Counted from the stretch's first letter, positions 7,774 to 17,026 are shown. The stretch: DNA of 64,000 nt from Fluviibacter phosphoraccumulans (GCF_016110345.1 NZ_AP019011.1:62001-126000), one strand, 5' to 3'. The notes: a model not told the origin generated them from the sequence alone. A program made the numbers and translations.

Positions 7774-9030
7774 ATGTCGCTAGGACATAATCACGCGGGG
7801 CATGCGCATGGGGCGCACGGTCACGGATCGGCGGCATTGATTGATGCGCTTACCGGCGAGCATGCCAGCGCCGCATCGAACCGACTGGTGCGTCGGTCGG
7901 TTAATGTCAGCATGGGCGTTAACATCATCCTCTCTATCTTGCAGGTGATCGTGGGTTGGTTTGCCAATTCCCACAGTTTATTGGTGGATGGCTTTCACTC
8001 GCTTTCCGACTTGCTGTCGGATGTGCTGGTGCTTTTTGTGGCGCGGCACAGTGTCCGTGCCGCCGATGATAACCACCCCTACGGCCACGCCCGACTTGAA
8101 ACGCTGGCCACGCTGATTCTGGGGTTGATGCTGGTTGGTATTGGTGGTGCCTTTCTTTATAGCGCGGGCGAAAAGGCGATGCATCTGGGCGAAGGTCCGC
8201 CGGTTGGCATGACTGCGCTGTACGTGGCGCTGCTGGCGCTGGCCATGAAAGAGTGGCTCTTCCGTTACATGCTACGCGCCGCCGAAAAGGCGAAATCGGC
8301 CATGTTGGTGGCCAACGCCTGGCATTCGCGTTCAGACGCGGCATCTTCACTGGTGGTGGCGATTGGTATTGGCGGTAGCCTGCTGGGCTTTATCTACGCA
8401 GACTTACTGGCGGCAGCCATTGTCGGGGCCTTGATCATTAAAATGGGCTGGCAGTTTTCGCGCGATGCGCTGGAAGAGCTGGTCGATCATGGCGCCGATG
8501 CGGCGCAAATTGAAGAAATACGCACGGTGATTAAGCAGACGCCGGGGGTGCATGATCTGCATGATCTGCGTACACGGCGCATGGCCGACCGCATTCTGGT
8601 GGATGCACATGTGCGGGTCGCGCCGCGCATTAGTGTGTCGGAAGGTCACCGGGTGGCTGAACAGGTGCGCTTACGCGTGCGTGCGGCGTGCCCAGAGGTG
8701 TTGGATATGCTGGTGCATATAGATCCGGAAGATGATCTGGTACCCGCGGAAAGCGTGGCTACAGGGGACATTAACCGTGATGCGCTGGAACGCTGGTTAA
8801 ACACCGAAGCAGCGCGGGTTTGGGGACATGGCCCTTGGGCGCCAGAGCGCATCCAGCTGCATTACCTCAATGGTCAGGTGGAAGTTGAGGTCATGTTGCC
8901 ACCCATGCCGGGCATCGACCCCGAGCCGGTTGTTATTGAACATGGCATTAGGGATTTACAGCAGGCAGCGCAACAGGCAGGATTACCGCTATTGAGTTGG
9001 ACGGTGTATCGTCGACTGACCGCAGACTAG
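7774..9030 (+). CDS. Cation diffusion facilitator (CDF) family metal efflux protein
   Basis: This 418-residue inner-membrane antiporter probably exports divalent metal (Zn, Fe, Cd or Mn). It opens with a His-rich metal-binding tail (HNHAGHAHGAHGHG), followed by about six membrane segments carrying the CDF metal-site pattern in HSLLVDGFHSLSDLLSD and HSRSDAASS, then a cytoplasmic domain (about residues 215-300). About 100 extra C-terminal residues distinguish it from FieF (about 300 aa). I chose ATG 7774 because AAGGAA sits just before it; the frame upstream has no family sequence. The exact metal cannot be named. Confidence 0.88.
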   Translation: MSLGHNHAGHAHGAHGHGSAALIDALTGEHASAASNRLVRRSVNVSMGVNIILSILQVIVGWFANSHSLLVDGFHSLSDLLSDVLVLFVARHSVRAADDNHPYGHARLETLATLILGLMLVGIGGAFLYSAGEKAMHLGEGPPVGMTALYVALLALAMKEWLFRYMLRAAEKAKSAMLVANAWHSRSDAASSLVVAIGIGGSLLGFIYADLLAAAIVGALIIKMGWQFSRDALEELVDHGADAAQIEEIRTVIKQTPGVHDLHDLRTRRMADRILVDAHVRVAPRISVSEGHRVAEQVRLRVRAACPEVLDMLVHIDPEDDLVPAESVATGDINRDALERWLNTEAARVWGHGPWAPERIQLHYLNGQVEVEVMLPPMPGIDPEPVVIEHGIRDLQQAAQQAGLPLLSWTVYRRLTAD

Positions 9031-9032
9031 TT

Positions 9033-9050
9033 GTGCACCAAACAAGTGCG
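9033..9050. promoter_or_regulatory. NtrC-like enhancer site 1 for glnA
   Basis: The dyad TGCAC (9034-9038) and GTGCG (9046-9050), half-sites 12 bases apart, resembles the NtrC consensus TGCAC-N7-GTGCA. It is centred about 160 bp upstream of the predicted sigma-54 start point, and NtrC itself is encoded downstream. Confidence 0.65.
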
Positions 9051-9078
9051 CTATGCGCTCATTTGGGTAGCCACAAAA

Positions 9079-9095
9079 CGCACTGTTTTGGTGCG
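9079..9095. promoter_or_regulatory. NtrC-like enhancer site 2 for glnA
   Basis: CGCAC (9079-9083) and GTGCG (9091-9095) form a perfect dyad with the same 12-base half-site spacing as site 1. The two centres are 45 bp apart, about four helical turns, which suits cooperative binding of NtrC dimers on one DNA face. Confidence 0.65.
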
Positions 9096-9173
9096 GCTCA
9101 GGGTTGCCAATTGGGGTCTGTGCGTAAAAGGCGTTGCAAAGGTGCTTTTAGGGGTTAGGTTGTCGTATTATTG

Positions 9174-9192
9174 TTGGCATGGATCATGCTTT
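9174..9192 (+). promoter_or_regulatory. Sigma-54 promoter of glnA
   Basis: TTGGCAT ends its GG at 9176-9177 and the GC of ATGCTTT lies at 9188-9189, exactly 12 bases apart as required for the -24/-12 elements. Transcription would start near 9201, about 70 bases before the glnA ATG. Two NtrC-like sites lie upstream. Confidence 0.78.
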
Positions 9193-9270
9193 ATCAACAA
9201 AGCAGGGATCTGTGGATCCGTTACTGATTTATAGACTGACCGTTGCGGTCGATTTTAGGAGATAGCTGTT

Positions 9271-10683
9271 ATGGCTACAGTGCAAGACGTCCTGAAGCTG
9301 GTCAAGGACAACGACGTTAAATACATCGATTTCCGTTTCACTGATACGCGCGGTAAAGAGCATCACGTCGGCGTGCCGGTCAGCCAATTCGATGCAGACA
9401 AATTTGAAGAAGGTCAGGCGTTTGATGGTTCGTCGATCGCGGGTTGGAAGGGCATCCAAGCCTCCGACATGCTGCTGATTCCGGATCCAGCCTCGGCTTA
9501 CATCGATCCTTTCTATGACGAAGTCACTCTGGTGCTGTCTTGCGACGTGGTGGAGCCCACCGACGGCAAGGGTTACGACCGTGACCCACGTTCGATCGCC
9601 AAGCGCGCTGAAGCCTACCTGAAGAGCTCGGGTATCGGTGACACCGCCTACTTTGGCCCAGAACCAGAATTCTTCATTTTCGACTCTGTCGAATGGAAGA
9701 CCGACATGTCGGGCACCTTCGTCAAGATTTTCTCGGAAGAAGCAGCCTGGTCGTCGGATGTTAAGTTCGAAGGCGGCAACACTGGTCATCGCCCAGGTGT
9801 TAAGGGTGGTTACTTCCCAGTCGCACCAGTGGATAGCTTTAACGACATTCGTACGGCTATGTGTAATGCACTGGAAGCTTGTGGCGTTCCGGTTGAAGTA
9901 CACCACCACGAAGTGGCGACTGCGGGTCAGAACGAAATCGGCACCAAGTTTGATACGCTGGTTCGCCGCGCCGACCAGACGCAGATTCTGAAGTACGTAG
10001 TTCTGAACGTGGCTCACCAGTATGGCAAGACCGCTACGTTCATGCCGAAGCCAATCGTTGGCGACAACGGTTCGGGCATGCACGTGCACCAGTCGATCTG
10101 GAAAGACGGCAAGAACCTGTTCGCGGGCGACCAGTACGCCGGTCTGTCGGAAATGGCGCTGTACTACATTGGCGGCATCATCAAGCACGCCAAGGCGCTG
10201 AACGCCATTACCAACCCAGGTACAAACTCGTACAAGCGTCTGGTGCCGCATTACGAAGCACCGGTGAAGCTGGCTTACTCGGCTAAAAACCGTTCGGCTT
10301 CGATCCGTATCCCGTTTGTGGCTTCGACCAAGGCGCGTCGTATCGAAACCCGCTTCCCGGATCCGATCGCTAACCCATACTTGGCCTTTGCTGCGCTGAT
10401 GATGGCGGGTCTGGATGGTATCCAGAACAAGATTCACCCAGGCGATCCGGCTGACAAGAACCTGTACGACCTGCCGCCAGAAGAAGATGCATTGATCCCG
10501 ACCGTTTGCGCCAGCCTGGACGAAGCGCTGGAAGCACTGAAGGCCGATCACGAGTTCCTGACTCGCGGTGGCGTCTTCTCGAAGGACTGGATCGATTCGT
10601 TTATCGAGCTAAAGATGGAAGAAGTTAACAAGGTTCGTATGACGACGCACCCAGTTGAGTTCGAACTGTATTACTCGTGCTAA
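9271..10683 (+). CDS. glnA: Glutamine synthetase type I
   Basis: GlnA makes glutamine from glutamate, ammonia and ATP as a cytosolic dodecamer. The 470-residue protein is full length. It shows the family signatures FDGSSIAGW, the PEPEFFIFD metal-site Glu residues, HHEVATAGQNEIG, NGSGMHVHQS, and NRSASIRIP. The adenylylation site is Tyr399 in KNLYDLPPEE, so GlnE-type control is expected. A sigma-54 promoter with two NtrC-like sites lies upstream and ntrB-ntrC follow, as in classic nitrogen control. AGGAG precedes the ATG. The gene shows strong codon bias, consistent with high expression. Confidence 0.98.
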   Translation: MATVQDVLKLVKDNDVKYIDFRFTDTRGKEHHVGVPVSQFDADKFEEGQAFDGSSIAGWKGIQASDMLLIPDPASAYIDPFYDEVTLVLSCDVVEPTDGKGYDRDPRSIAKRAEAYLKSSGIGDTAYFGPEPEFFIFDSVEWKTDMSGTFVKIFSEEAAWSSDVKFEGGNTGHRPGVKGGYFPVAPVDSFNDIRTAMCNALEACGVPVEVHHHEVATAGQNEIGTKFDTLVRRADQTQILKYVVLNVAHQYGKTATFMPKPIVGDNGSGMHVHQSIWKDGKNLFAGDQYAGLSEMALYYIGGIIKHAKALNAITNPGTNSYKRLVPHYEAPVKLAYSAKNRSASIRIPFVASTKARRIETRFPDPIANPYLAFAALMMAGLDGIQNKIHPGDPADKNLYDLPPEEDALIPTVCASLDEALEALKADHEFLTRGGVFSKDWIDSFIELKMEEVNKVRMTTHPVEFELYYSC

Positions 10684-10724
10684 TTGGCATAACGCAAACC
10701 GCCCGTTAAAGGCGCATGCGTGAA

Positions 10725-10756
10725 AGAGGGACGGTTCGCCGTCCCTCTTCTGTTTT
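10725..10756 (+). terminator. Intrinsic terminator between glnA and ntrB
   Basis: A perfect 10-bp stem (10725-10734 with 10739-10748) with TTCG loop is followed by a T-rich tail. It should end most glnA transcripts, leaving low read-through into ntrB, as in enteric glnA-glnLG. Confidence 0.85.
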
Positions 10757-10783
10757 CAGCGATGGATATCCACGGTTTTTCCC

Positions 10784-11842
10784 ATGAATGCCAAACTGTC
10801 AGTAACGACCCCAACCAAGTATGCCGGCCTGGAGCTCTTGTCTTCGGCGGCGGTTATCCTTGATCGGTCGCAGCATATTGTTTACCTGAATCCGGCTGCG
10901 GAGAATCTGTTGCGCATCAGTCAGCGCGCGGCCCTGGGGCGCGAGCTGTTTCAGGTGATCGGCGTTACCCCCGAGTTGGTCAGTGCGATCATGAAATCGC
11001 TGAGCAACAAGTGGGGCTACAGTGGTCAGAACATTCAGATTGAACGGGGCGAAGACGTACTGCATGTTGATTGCACGGTGACGCCCGTAGACGAAGATGA
11101 AGGCGGCTTAGTCATTGAGATGCGCCCGGTGGATCAGCAGTTGCGGGCGCGTCGCGAAGAACGCTTGATTGAACTGCAGCTGCGTCATCGCGAATTGATG
11201 CGCAATCTGGCGCATGAGATCAAAAATCCGCTCGGCGGTATTCGCGGGGCGGCACAGCTCCTTGAGCACGAACTGCCCAACCCATCGTTACGTGAATACA
11301 CGCAAGTCATTATTAAAGAAGCAGACCGACTACAGGATCTGATGCAACGCTTATTACAGCCGCATCAGGGCATGCAACCAGCGCCCACCAATATCCATGA
11401 AATTCTGGAGCGCGTACGCAGTCTGATCCTGGCTGAATTCCCTAAAACACTGATGGTGCGTCGCGATTACGACACCAGTCTGCCCGACCTCACCGCGGAT
11501 CGTGAGCAAATGATCCAGGCGGTGCTCAACATTGCGCGCAATGCCGCGCAGGCGATGTCGGGCAACGGGCAGATTACGCTGCGCACCCGGGCGGTACGTC
11601 AGGTCACCCTGCTCAAGCATCGCTGGAAGTTGGCGATTGAAGTGCAGGTCATCGACAATGGCCCGGGTATTCCGCGCGCTATTCTGGAACGCATGTTCTA
11701 CCCGCTGGTTTCGGGGCGAGAAGGCGGTACCGGGCTGGGCCTGACGATTGCGCAGAGTTTTATTCAGCAGCATCAGGGCACTATTGAATGCGAGAGTCGG
11801 CCAGGTCATACGCAGTTCATTATTCGCTTGCCGGTGGTCTGA
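10784..11842 (+). CDS. glnL: Nitrogen regulation sensor kinase NtrB
   Basis: NtrB phosphorylates or dephosphorylates NtrC in response to PII and nitrogen status. This 352-residue soluble kinase has an N-terminal PAS domain (about 15-120), a HisKA domain with phospho-acceptor His144 in NLAHEIKNPLGG, and an ATPase domain with N-box NIARNAAQAM, DNGPGIP and GGTGLGL. No membrane segments are present, as expected for NtrB. It follows glnA after a terminator and precedes ntrC by 125 bases, so it may have its own weak promoter. Confidence 0.95.
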   Translation: MNAKLSVTTPTKYAGLELLSSAAVILDRSQHIVYLNPAAENLLRISQRAALGRELFQVIGVTPELVSAIMKSLSNKWGYSGQNIQIERGEDVLHVDCTVTPVDEDEGGLVIEMRPVDQQLRARREERLIELQLRHRELMRNLAHEIKNPLGGIRGAAQLLEHELPNPSLREYTQVIIKEADRLQDLMQRLLQPHQGMQPAPTNIHEILERVRSLILAEFPKTLMVRRDYDTSLPDLTADREQMIQAVLNIARNAAQAMSGNGQITLRTRAVRQVTLLKHRWKLAIEVQVIDNGPGIPRAILERMFYPLVSGREGGTGLGLTIAQSFIQQHQGTIECESRPGHTQFIIRLPVV

Positions 11843-11967
11843 GGCGCTAGAATGAAAACCACGGCGTGCTTTTTCAAAAACCGGCATGGTAATTGCTGTA
11901 TATCCGGTAATGAAAATACGACCAGTGGCGGTTGCCGTCAGACTGGTGATTCCTGGAGACAGAACAC

Positions 11968-13488
11968 ATGAAGTCCGTATGGGTTGTTGACGATGACCAG
12001 TCTATTCGCTGGGTGCTGGAGAAGGCACTTGAGCGTGCCGGTATCTCGCAGCGTAGCTTTGATCATGCCAATGATGTGATCAACGCGCTGGATGCCGGAG
12101 ATCCACCGCCGCAAGTGCTGATTTCCGATATTCGTATGCCGGGCCCCTCTGGGCTGGATCTGCTCGCCCGCATTAAAACACTGCTGCCGGATCTGCCGGT
12201 CATTATCATGACGGCGTATTCGGATCTGGAAAGCGCTGTGGCTGCTTTTCAGGGCGGTGCATTTGAATACCTGGCCAAACCGTTTGATGTGGATCAGGCT
12301 TTGGCGTTGATTCAGCGCGCCATGGCGCAATCGGCCAAGCCGTTACCGATTGCTGCGGAAGAAGAGGCCGGTGTCCCGGAGATTCAGGGGCACGCACCGG
12401 CCATGCAGGAAGTCTTTCGGGCGATTGGTCGTTTGTCGAATTCCAGCGCGACGGTCATGATCACCGGCGAGTCCGGTTCTGGTAAAGAGCTGGTTGCTCG
12501 GGCGTTACACCGGCATAGCCCGCGCGCCAAGAAACCTTTCATAGCCATTAATACGGCGGCGATTCCTAAAGATCTGCTGGAGTCGGAGCTCTTTGGTCAC
12601 GAACGCGGTGCCTTTACCGGAGCAGCCACGCAGCGGCGTGGCCGTTTTGAAGAGGCGGATGGCGGCACGCTCTTTCTGGACGAAATCGGCGACATGCCAT
12701 CGGAATTGCAAACCCGCCTATTGCGTGTGCTGTCTGATGGGCACTATTACCGGGTTGGCGGTCATCAATCGATTAAATCAAATGTCCGCGTCATTGCAGC
12801 GACGCACCAGAATCTGGAAGAGCGTGTGCGGCAGGGCTTGTTTCGGGAAGATTTGTTTCACCGCCTGAATGTGATTCGCTTGCGCTTGCCTGCGTTGAAA
12901 GAGCGACGCGAAGATATTCCTGATCTGACCGTACACTTTCTGGCACGCAGTGCCAAAGAACTCGGCGGTGAGCCCAAGCAGTTAACGCCAGCGGCCATGA
13001 GTTATCTGGCCTCATTGCCGTTCCCCGGTAATGTGCGGCAGTTAGAAAATCTCTGCCACTGGCTTACGGTGATGGCGCCCGGGCAGACCGTAGATCTGAA
13101 TGATCTGCCGTTGGAGTTGCGTCAAGAGCAGGTCGTCGCCCCGGTTAAAAGTGAAGCCACCGTGAGTGGTATGGCAACAGCTTGGGCTGGGACGCCCGGT
13201 GCCGTGAGTCATGCCCACTGGACAGATGCCCTGGCCGAAACAGTCGATGCGCTGCTGCTGACTGCCGGCACGGCTAACGCCGACGAGGAAGGCGTACACG
13301 AAAGCCTGATGCATGCCTTTGAGCGCACGCTTATTTCGCGTGCCTTGCACCACACCGGCGGACGTCGTATCGAAGCAGCACAGTTGCTGGGAATTGGTCG
13401 TAATACAATTACGCGCAAAATCCAGGAACTGAAGCTTGATGAAGACACCCCTGCCAAACCAGCCCATACGACAGCTCACTCGGTTTGA
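11968..13488 (+). CDS. glnG: Nitrogen regulation response regulator NtrC
   Basis: NtrC activates sigma-54 promoters when phosphorylated by NtrB. The 506-residue protein has a receiver domain (phosphorylation at Asp54, Lys104 region YLAKPFD), an AAA+ domain with Walker A GESGSGKE (167-174), the sigma-54 contact loop GAFTGA (214-219) and GGTLFLDEIGDM. A linker and C-terminal Fis-type helix-turn-helix (GGRRIEAAQLLGIGRNTITRK) follow. It almost certainly acts at the two dyads before glnA. TGGAGA precedes the ATG. Its last 50 bases overlap birA. Confidence 0.96.
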   Translation: MKSVWVVDDDQSIRWVLEKALERAGISQRSFDHANDVINALDAGDPPPQVLISDIRMPGPSGLDLLARIKTLLPDLPVIIMTAYSDLESAVAAFQGGAFEYLAKPFDVDQALALIQRAMAQSAKPLPIAAEEEAGVPEIQGHAPAMQEVFRAIGRLSNSSATVMITGESGSGKELVARALHRHSPRAKKPFIAINTAAIPKDLLESELFGHERGAFTGAATQRRGRFEEADGGTLFLDEIGDMPSELQTRLLRVLSDGHYYRVGGHQSIKSNVRVIAATHQNLEERVRQGLFREDLFHRLNVIRLRLPALKERREDIPDLTVHFLARSAKELGGEPKQLTPAAMSYLASLPFPGNVRQLENLCHWLTVMAPGQTVDLNDLPLELRQEQVVAPVKSEATVSGMATAWAGTPGAVSHAHWTDALAETVDALLLTAGTANADEEGVHESLMHAFERTLISRALHHTGGRRIEAAQLLGIGRNTITRKIQELKLDEDTPAKPAHTTAHSV

Positions 13489-14251
13489 GTCCTGTGACTC
13501 AACCAACCGGTTATTGCTCGATGCCGCAGATGCGGGTATCAGCGCCGGTGCGGTGTTTGTGGCGCGAGAACAAACGGCGGGTCGTGGACGGCGTGGTCGG
13601 CATTGGATCGCGGCACCTGGCGACAGTCTGACGTTTTCTTTACTGTGGACTTTTGCGGCCGACCCGGCCAAGCTCAGTGGTTTATCGCTGGTCGTTGGTC
13701 TGGCCGTTGTGCAAGCGTTGTCGGCTGCCGCACTCGGCACTCGGCGAAGCCAGACCCGCGCGGGTCTGAAGTGGCCCAATGACATTCTGGTCGCGCGGGC
13801 CGATGGCAGCTTTGCCAAAGCTGGTGGTGTTTTAATTGAATCCGCGATGCGTCCTGCTGCGGCAGGCGGTAAAGAACTGGCGGTGGTGATCGGCATTGGT
13901 TTGAACTGTGCCGAGTCAACTTCGGTGAATGCCGGGGTTGCTGATCAGTCTGTCGCGACTTTGTCAGAACTGTTTGAGCGCGACCTAACGCCAGAAATCT
14001 TGTTGCCTGTGCTGCTGGATGCGCTGTTTGAAACACTGGATACATTTGGGCACGCGGGGTTTGCTGGCTTCCGGGCGGTCTGGAATACGCAGAATCTCTG
14101 GCAAGATCAGTTCGTGCAGGTCAAAGAAGGCGCGACGGTGTTACACGAAGGGATCTGCCGTGGGGTGGACGACGCAGGGGCGCTCTGCATAGAAACTGTA
14201 GACGGTATGACGCACATTGTTTCGGGCGACGTGAGCTTGCGCAAGGTATAG
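13439..14251 (+). CDS. birA: Biotin--[acetyl-CoA-carboxylase] ligase, no repressor domain
   Basis: BirA activates biotin with ATP and attaches it to a Lys of the biotin carrier protein. The enzyme, about 270 residues, shows ESCDSTN, the biotinyl-AMP loop GRGRRGRHW, LKWPNDI and a C-terminal SH3-like domain. The N-terminal winged helix of bifunctional BirA is absent, so it should not repress bio genes. The ATG at 13439 follows a TTG at 13436. Either start overlaps the ntrC end by about 50 bases. coaX starts seven bases after the stop, a common betaproteobacterial order. Confidence 0.93.
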   Translation: MKTPLPNQPIRQLTRFESCDSTNRLLLDAADAGISAGAVFVAREQTAGRGRRGRHWIAAPGDSLTFSLLWTFAADPAKLSGLSLVVGLAVVQALSAAALGTRRSQTRAGLKWPNDILVARADGSFAKAGGVLIESAMRPAAAGGKELAVVIGIGLNCAESTSVNAGVADQSVATLSELFERDLTPEILLPVLLDALFETLDTFGHAGFAGFRAVWNTQNLWQDQFVQVKEGATVLHEGICRGVDDAGALCIETVDGMTHIVSGDVSLRKV

Positions 14252-14258
14252 TCGCAGC

Positions 14259-15014
14259 ATGAATCTGTTACTCGATTGCGGCAACACCCGGCTCAAGTGG
14301 GCGATTTCCGATCCGTTAAGCATCGGAACCGGTAGGCACATGGTTGAGAAAGGTGTGGTCGATTACGAGTCCGAATCGCTGGCTGTATGGGCCAATCGAC
14401 TGAACAGCCAGGGGCTCAAGTGGCTCCAGTATTCAAGCGTTATTAGCCCTGAACAAGAAGCTCAGGTATTGGCAGCCCTGGCACCGCTTGGACTGAAATC
14501 AAGTCGGTTTGCGGTCACTGCGCAGGCGGGGAAGCTGCATAACCTCTATGCCACACAAGAGACGCTGGGTGTCGACCGTTGGGCGGCCGCCATTGGCGCC
14601 TGGGGTCTGGTCGGTCAATCCTGTTTGGTCATTGGGGCGGGCACGGCCACAACGGTCGACCTGATTGAATCTACCGCTGCAGACACCGCCGTTTATCGTG
14701 GCGGGCTGATCTTGCCCGGCATTGCGTTGATGTTGCAGTCTCTGCATCAGCGAGCAGCACGCCTGCCACTGGCAGAAGGTCGGTACTGTGCATCACCTGC
14801 GGTCGCTGACAATACGCACGATGCCATGACCTCGGGCGCGATTGAGGCAACCTGTGGTGCCATAGAACGTATGGGAAAGCGTTTGCCAGAGGATGCGCCA
14901 TGGTTACTCACCGGCGGCAATGCGCCGTTGTTGCAGCAGGCTTTGGCTGATCGGGTCCGCGTGATCGACGACCTGGTGCTGGCCGGCCTCGCTTTAGACC
15001 TCGATCAGCGGTAG
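14259..15014 (+). CDS. coaX: Type III pantothenate kinase
   Basis: CoaX phosphorylates pantothenate in the first step of coenzyme A synthesis. The 251-residue protein has the ASKHA-fold marks: N-terminal LLLDCGNTRLKWA (phosphate 1), GVDRWAA, GAGTATTVD (phosphate 2) and GGLILPG. Being type III, it should need a monovalent cation and resist feedback by CoA. Its last 21 bases overlap the convergent YgjP gene. Confidence 0.95.
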   Translation: MNLLLDCGNTRLKWAISDPLSIGTGRHMVEKGVVDYESESLAVWANRLNSQGLKWLQYSSVISPEQEAQVLAALAPLGLKSSRFAVTAQAGKLHNLYATQETLGVDRWAAAIGAWGLVGQSCLVIGAGTATTVDLIESTAADTAVYRGGLILPGIALMLQSLHQRAARLPLAEGRYCASPAVADNTHDAMTSGAIEATCGAIERMGKRLPEDAPWLLTGGNAPLLQQALADRVRVIDDLVLAGLALDLDQR

Positions 15015-15752
15015 CGTCGCCGTGAGGCCGCGTAGCGCCTTGCGTGCGTTGCGCCAGTCTGGGTAGTGACTTTCTACGATGGCCCAGAAACGCGGGCTAT
15101 GATTCATTTCTTTCAGGTGCGCCAGTTCATGCACGACGACATAGTCGATGAGCGTCGTCGGCACGTGCACGAGCCGCCAACTGAGTCGGATGTGACCACG
15201 ACTGGTACAGCTGCCCCAGCGGGCACGTGCGTGCGATAGTGACAGCGCCGACACCTGCACATTCATCACCTTGGCGTAATGCGTGATTTGCATTTCAAAA
15301 TATTGCAGGGCGTGGCTACGCAGCCATTGCACCAGCGCCCGATGGTTGCGAACCGTGTCGAGTGGGTCTTTGGTATGCAGGATGAGCGCGTCATCCTGTT
15401 GTTCAACGCGCGGACTGCGCGCAGTGTGGGTCGATGTCGTAACGCTGTGTGGCACACCGAATAAGGGCAATGGCTCGGCCCCGGTGATCGCCCAGCCCCG
15501 ACTGAATCGCTCCGGACGCCACACATCCAGTTTGTTAATGATCCAGGCTTCATGCGACAAGACCAATGATTCTGCCTGACGCACCGATAAATTCATCGGC
15601 CCGAGCACCCGGAGGCCGCGATGATCAATGGATAGGCAGAGTCTGCGGCGCGGGCTACGTTTAATGGTAAAAGGGACGATCCGGTCAGAGAGGGTGATGC
15701 GGTGCGCCTGCTCGCTGGGCTTGGGGTCAGCGCCGAACAGGAGGAAGTTCAC
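14994..15752 (-). CDS. YgjP-family zinc metallopeptidase
   Basis: The 252-residue protein belongs to the YgjP/WLM (M48-like) family. The zinc motif is HELAH (208-212), preceded by VVV and followed by NHSPRFW, whose His (218) is the likely third ligand. RWGSCTSRGHIRLSW is also typical of the family. No signal peptide or membrane segment is seen, so it should be cytosolic. Substrates are unknown. The start is GTG at 15752, 26 bases inside plsC; this start covers the N-terminal family region. It ends convergent with coaX. Confidence 0.85.
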   Translation of the reverse strand: MNFLLFGADPKPSEQAHRITLSDRIVPFTIKRSPRRRLCLSIDHRGLRVLGPMNLSVRQAESLVLSHEAWIINKLDVWRPERFSRGWAITGAEPLPLFGVPHSVTTSTHTARSPRVEQQDDALILHTKDPLDTVRNHRALVQWLRSHALQYFEMQITHYAKVMNVQVSALSLSHARARWGSCTSRGHIRLSWRLVHVPTTLIDYVVVHELAHLKEMNHSPRFWAIVESHYPDWRNARKALRGLTATLPLIEV

Positions 15753-16455
15753 GCATGGCCTCTCGAATCCAGGTTTCTACCCGGTCATTTAATTCGCTAT
15801 CGCTTAGTCCGGTGGGATCAATCGCCGGGCCGAAGCGAACGGTAATGGTGCCTGGCTTTTTAAGAAACGCATTGCGCGGCCAGAGTTCGCCGGCGTTGTG
15901 AGCAACCGGAATGACCGGGGCTCCTGTCCGTACGGCCAGGCGAGCCCCACCGGCCTTGAATTTGCCCATGTGGCCCGGCGCAACGCGCGTGCCTTCCGGG
16001 AAGATGATGATGGACAATCCCTGTGCCAGCCGACGCTGACCTTGCGTGACAATTTTCCCTAATGCCGCTTTCCCGGCGCTGCGATCAATCCAGATCATGC
16101 GCAAGCCCCAGAGCGCCCAGCCAAAGAAGGGGATACGGAGCAGTTCGCGTTTAAGCACAAAGATGGCGGGCGGCGTCCAGATCTGCAGGGCAATGGTTTC
16201 CCAGGCTGACTGATGCTTGGCCAGATAAATGGCCGGTTCGGCGCTAATGTTTTCTCGTCCCTGGAGCTGTGTGCGGAAACCGAGCAGGGCATAACACATG
16301 CCCATAAAGCCATAGCGCCACATCTGGCAGACGGCGTAACAGCTTTTGAAGCGTGGGGATTCCGGCAGCACATAAGTGCACAACACCAGCGTGCCGCAGA
16401 TGACCGTCCAGACGGATAAGAGCAGCGTGAAAAGCGCAGAGCGAAGGGCGGTCAC
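15727..16455 (-). CDS. plsC: 1-acyl-sn-glycerol-3-phosphate acyltransferase
   Basis: PlsC adds the second acyl chain to lysophosphatidic acid, giving phosphatidic acid for phospholipid synthesis at the inner membrane. The 242-residue protein has an N-terminal membrane helix (about 7-30), an acyltransferase HX4-acidic motif in KHQSAWET (His81, Glu86 in place of the usual Asp, as in many beta/Neisseria members), and FPEGTRVAPG. It starts at GTG, eight bases after gmhB, in the same leftward run. Confidence 0.92.
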   Translation of the reverse strand: MTALRSALFTLLLSVWTVICGTLVLCTYVLPESPRFKSCYAVCQMWRYGFMGMCYALLGFRTQLQGRENISAEPAIYLAKHQSAWETIALQIWTPPAIFVLKRELLRIPFFGWALWGLRMIWIDRSAGKAALGKIVTQGQRRLAQGLSIIIFPEGTRVAPGHMGKFKAGGARLAVRTGAPVIPVAHNAGELWPRNAFLKKPGTITVRFGPAIDPTGLSDSELNDRVETWIREAMRELPPVRR

Positions 16456-16463
16456 GAGAGGCG

Positions 16464-17015
16464 TCAGTCTTTCTTCGACGGTTTGCCGAGTAGTGCATCC
16501 ACGGCAGCGGCCAGGTCGGCACGGACTACCGTGCCCTCAGGCAGGTTGCCCTCCGCCACGGTCTTTTCACCCTTGCCGGTTTTGACCAGAATCGGGGCAC
16601 AGCCAAGAGCGCTGGCGGCTTGCAGGTCTCGTAAAGAATCACCGATGGCCGGTACGCCAGACAGATCCTGGTTATAGAGTGCGGCGATGCGCTCGAACAT
16701 ACCGGGCTTGGGTTTGCGACAGCTACAACCTTCATCCGCCGTGTGTGGGCAATAGAAAATGGCATCGACTCGACCGCCAACCACGGCAAGTGCCTTATGC
16801 ATTTTTTCATGCATGGCATTGAGTGTGTCCATGTCGAACAAGCCGCGACCAATGCCGGACTGGTTCGTCGCAATAACCACCTTGTAACCCGCCTGATTCA
16901 AGCGGGCGATGGCTTCCAGACTGCCGGGCAGTGGCTTCCATTCGGCGGGCGACTTGATGTACAGCGCTGAATCGACGTTGATGACACCGTCGCGGTCGAG
17001 AATGATCAGCTTCAT
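16464..17015 (-). CDS. gmhB: D-glycero-beta-D-manno-heptose 1,7-bisphosphate 7-phosphatase
   Basis: GmhB removes the C7 phosphate in ADP-heptose synthesis for the LPS core. The 183-residue HAD-superfamily enzyme has LDRDGVIN (nucleophile and acid/base Asp), TNQSG (motif II), the zinc loop CPHTADEGCSCRKPKPGM with its Cys/His ligands, and GDSLRDLQAA. Length and motifs are standard. It lies 11 bases after glyS, a widely conserved order with plsC following. Confidence 0.94.
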   Translation of the reverse strand: MKLIILDRDGVINVDSALYIKSPAEWKPLPGSLEAIARLNQAGYKVVIATNQSGIGRGLFDMDTLNAMHEKMHKALAVVGGRVDAIFYCPHTADEGCSCRKPKPGMFERIAALYNQDLSGVPAIGDSLRDLQAASALGCAPILVKTGKGEKTVAEGNLPEGTVVRADLAAAVDALLGKPSKKD

Positions 17016-17026
17016 GATGCGGCGTC

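Noticed and set aside
9031..9234. Short plus-strand frame between the efflux gene and glnA
   Set aside because: It covers the NtrC sites and the sigma-54 promoter and has no ribosome site or family sequence.
9229..10551. Long antisense frame of 440 codons opposite glnA
   Set aside because: It mirrors the strong codon bias of glnA, has no ribosome site or family sequence, and is a shadow of the real gene.
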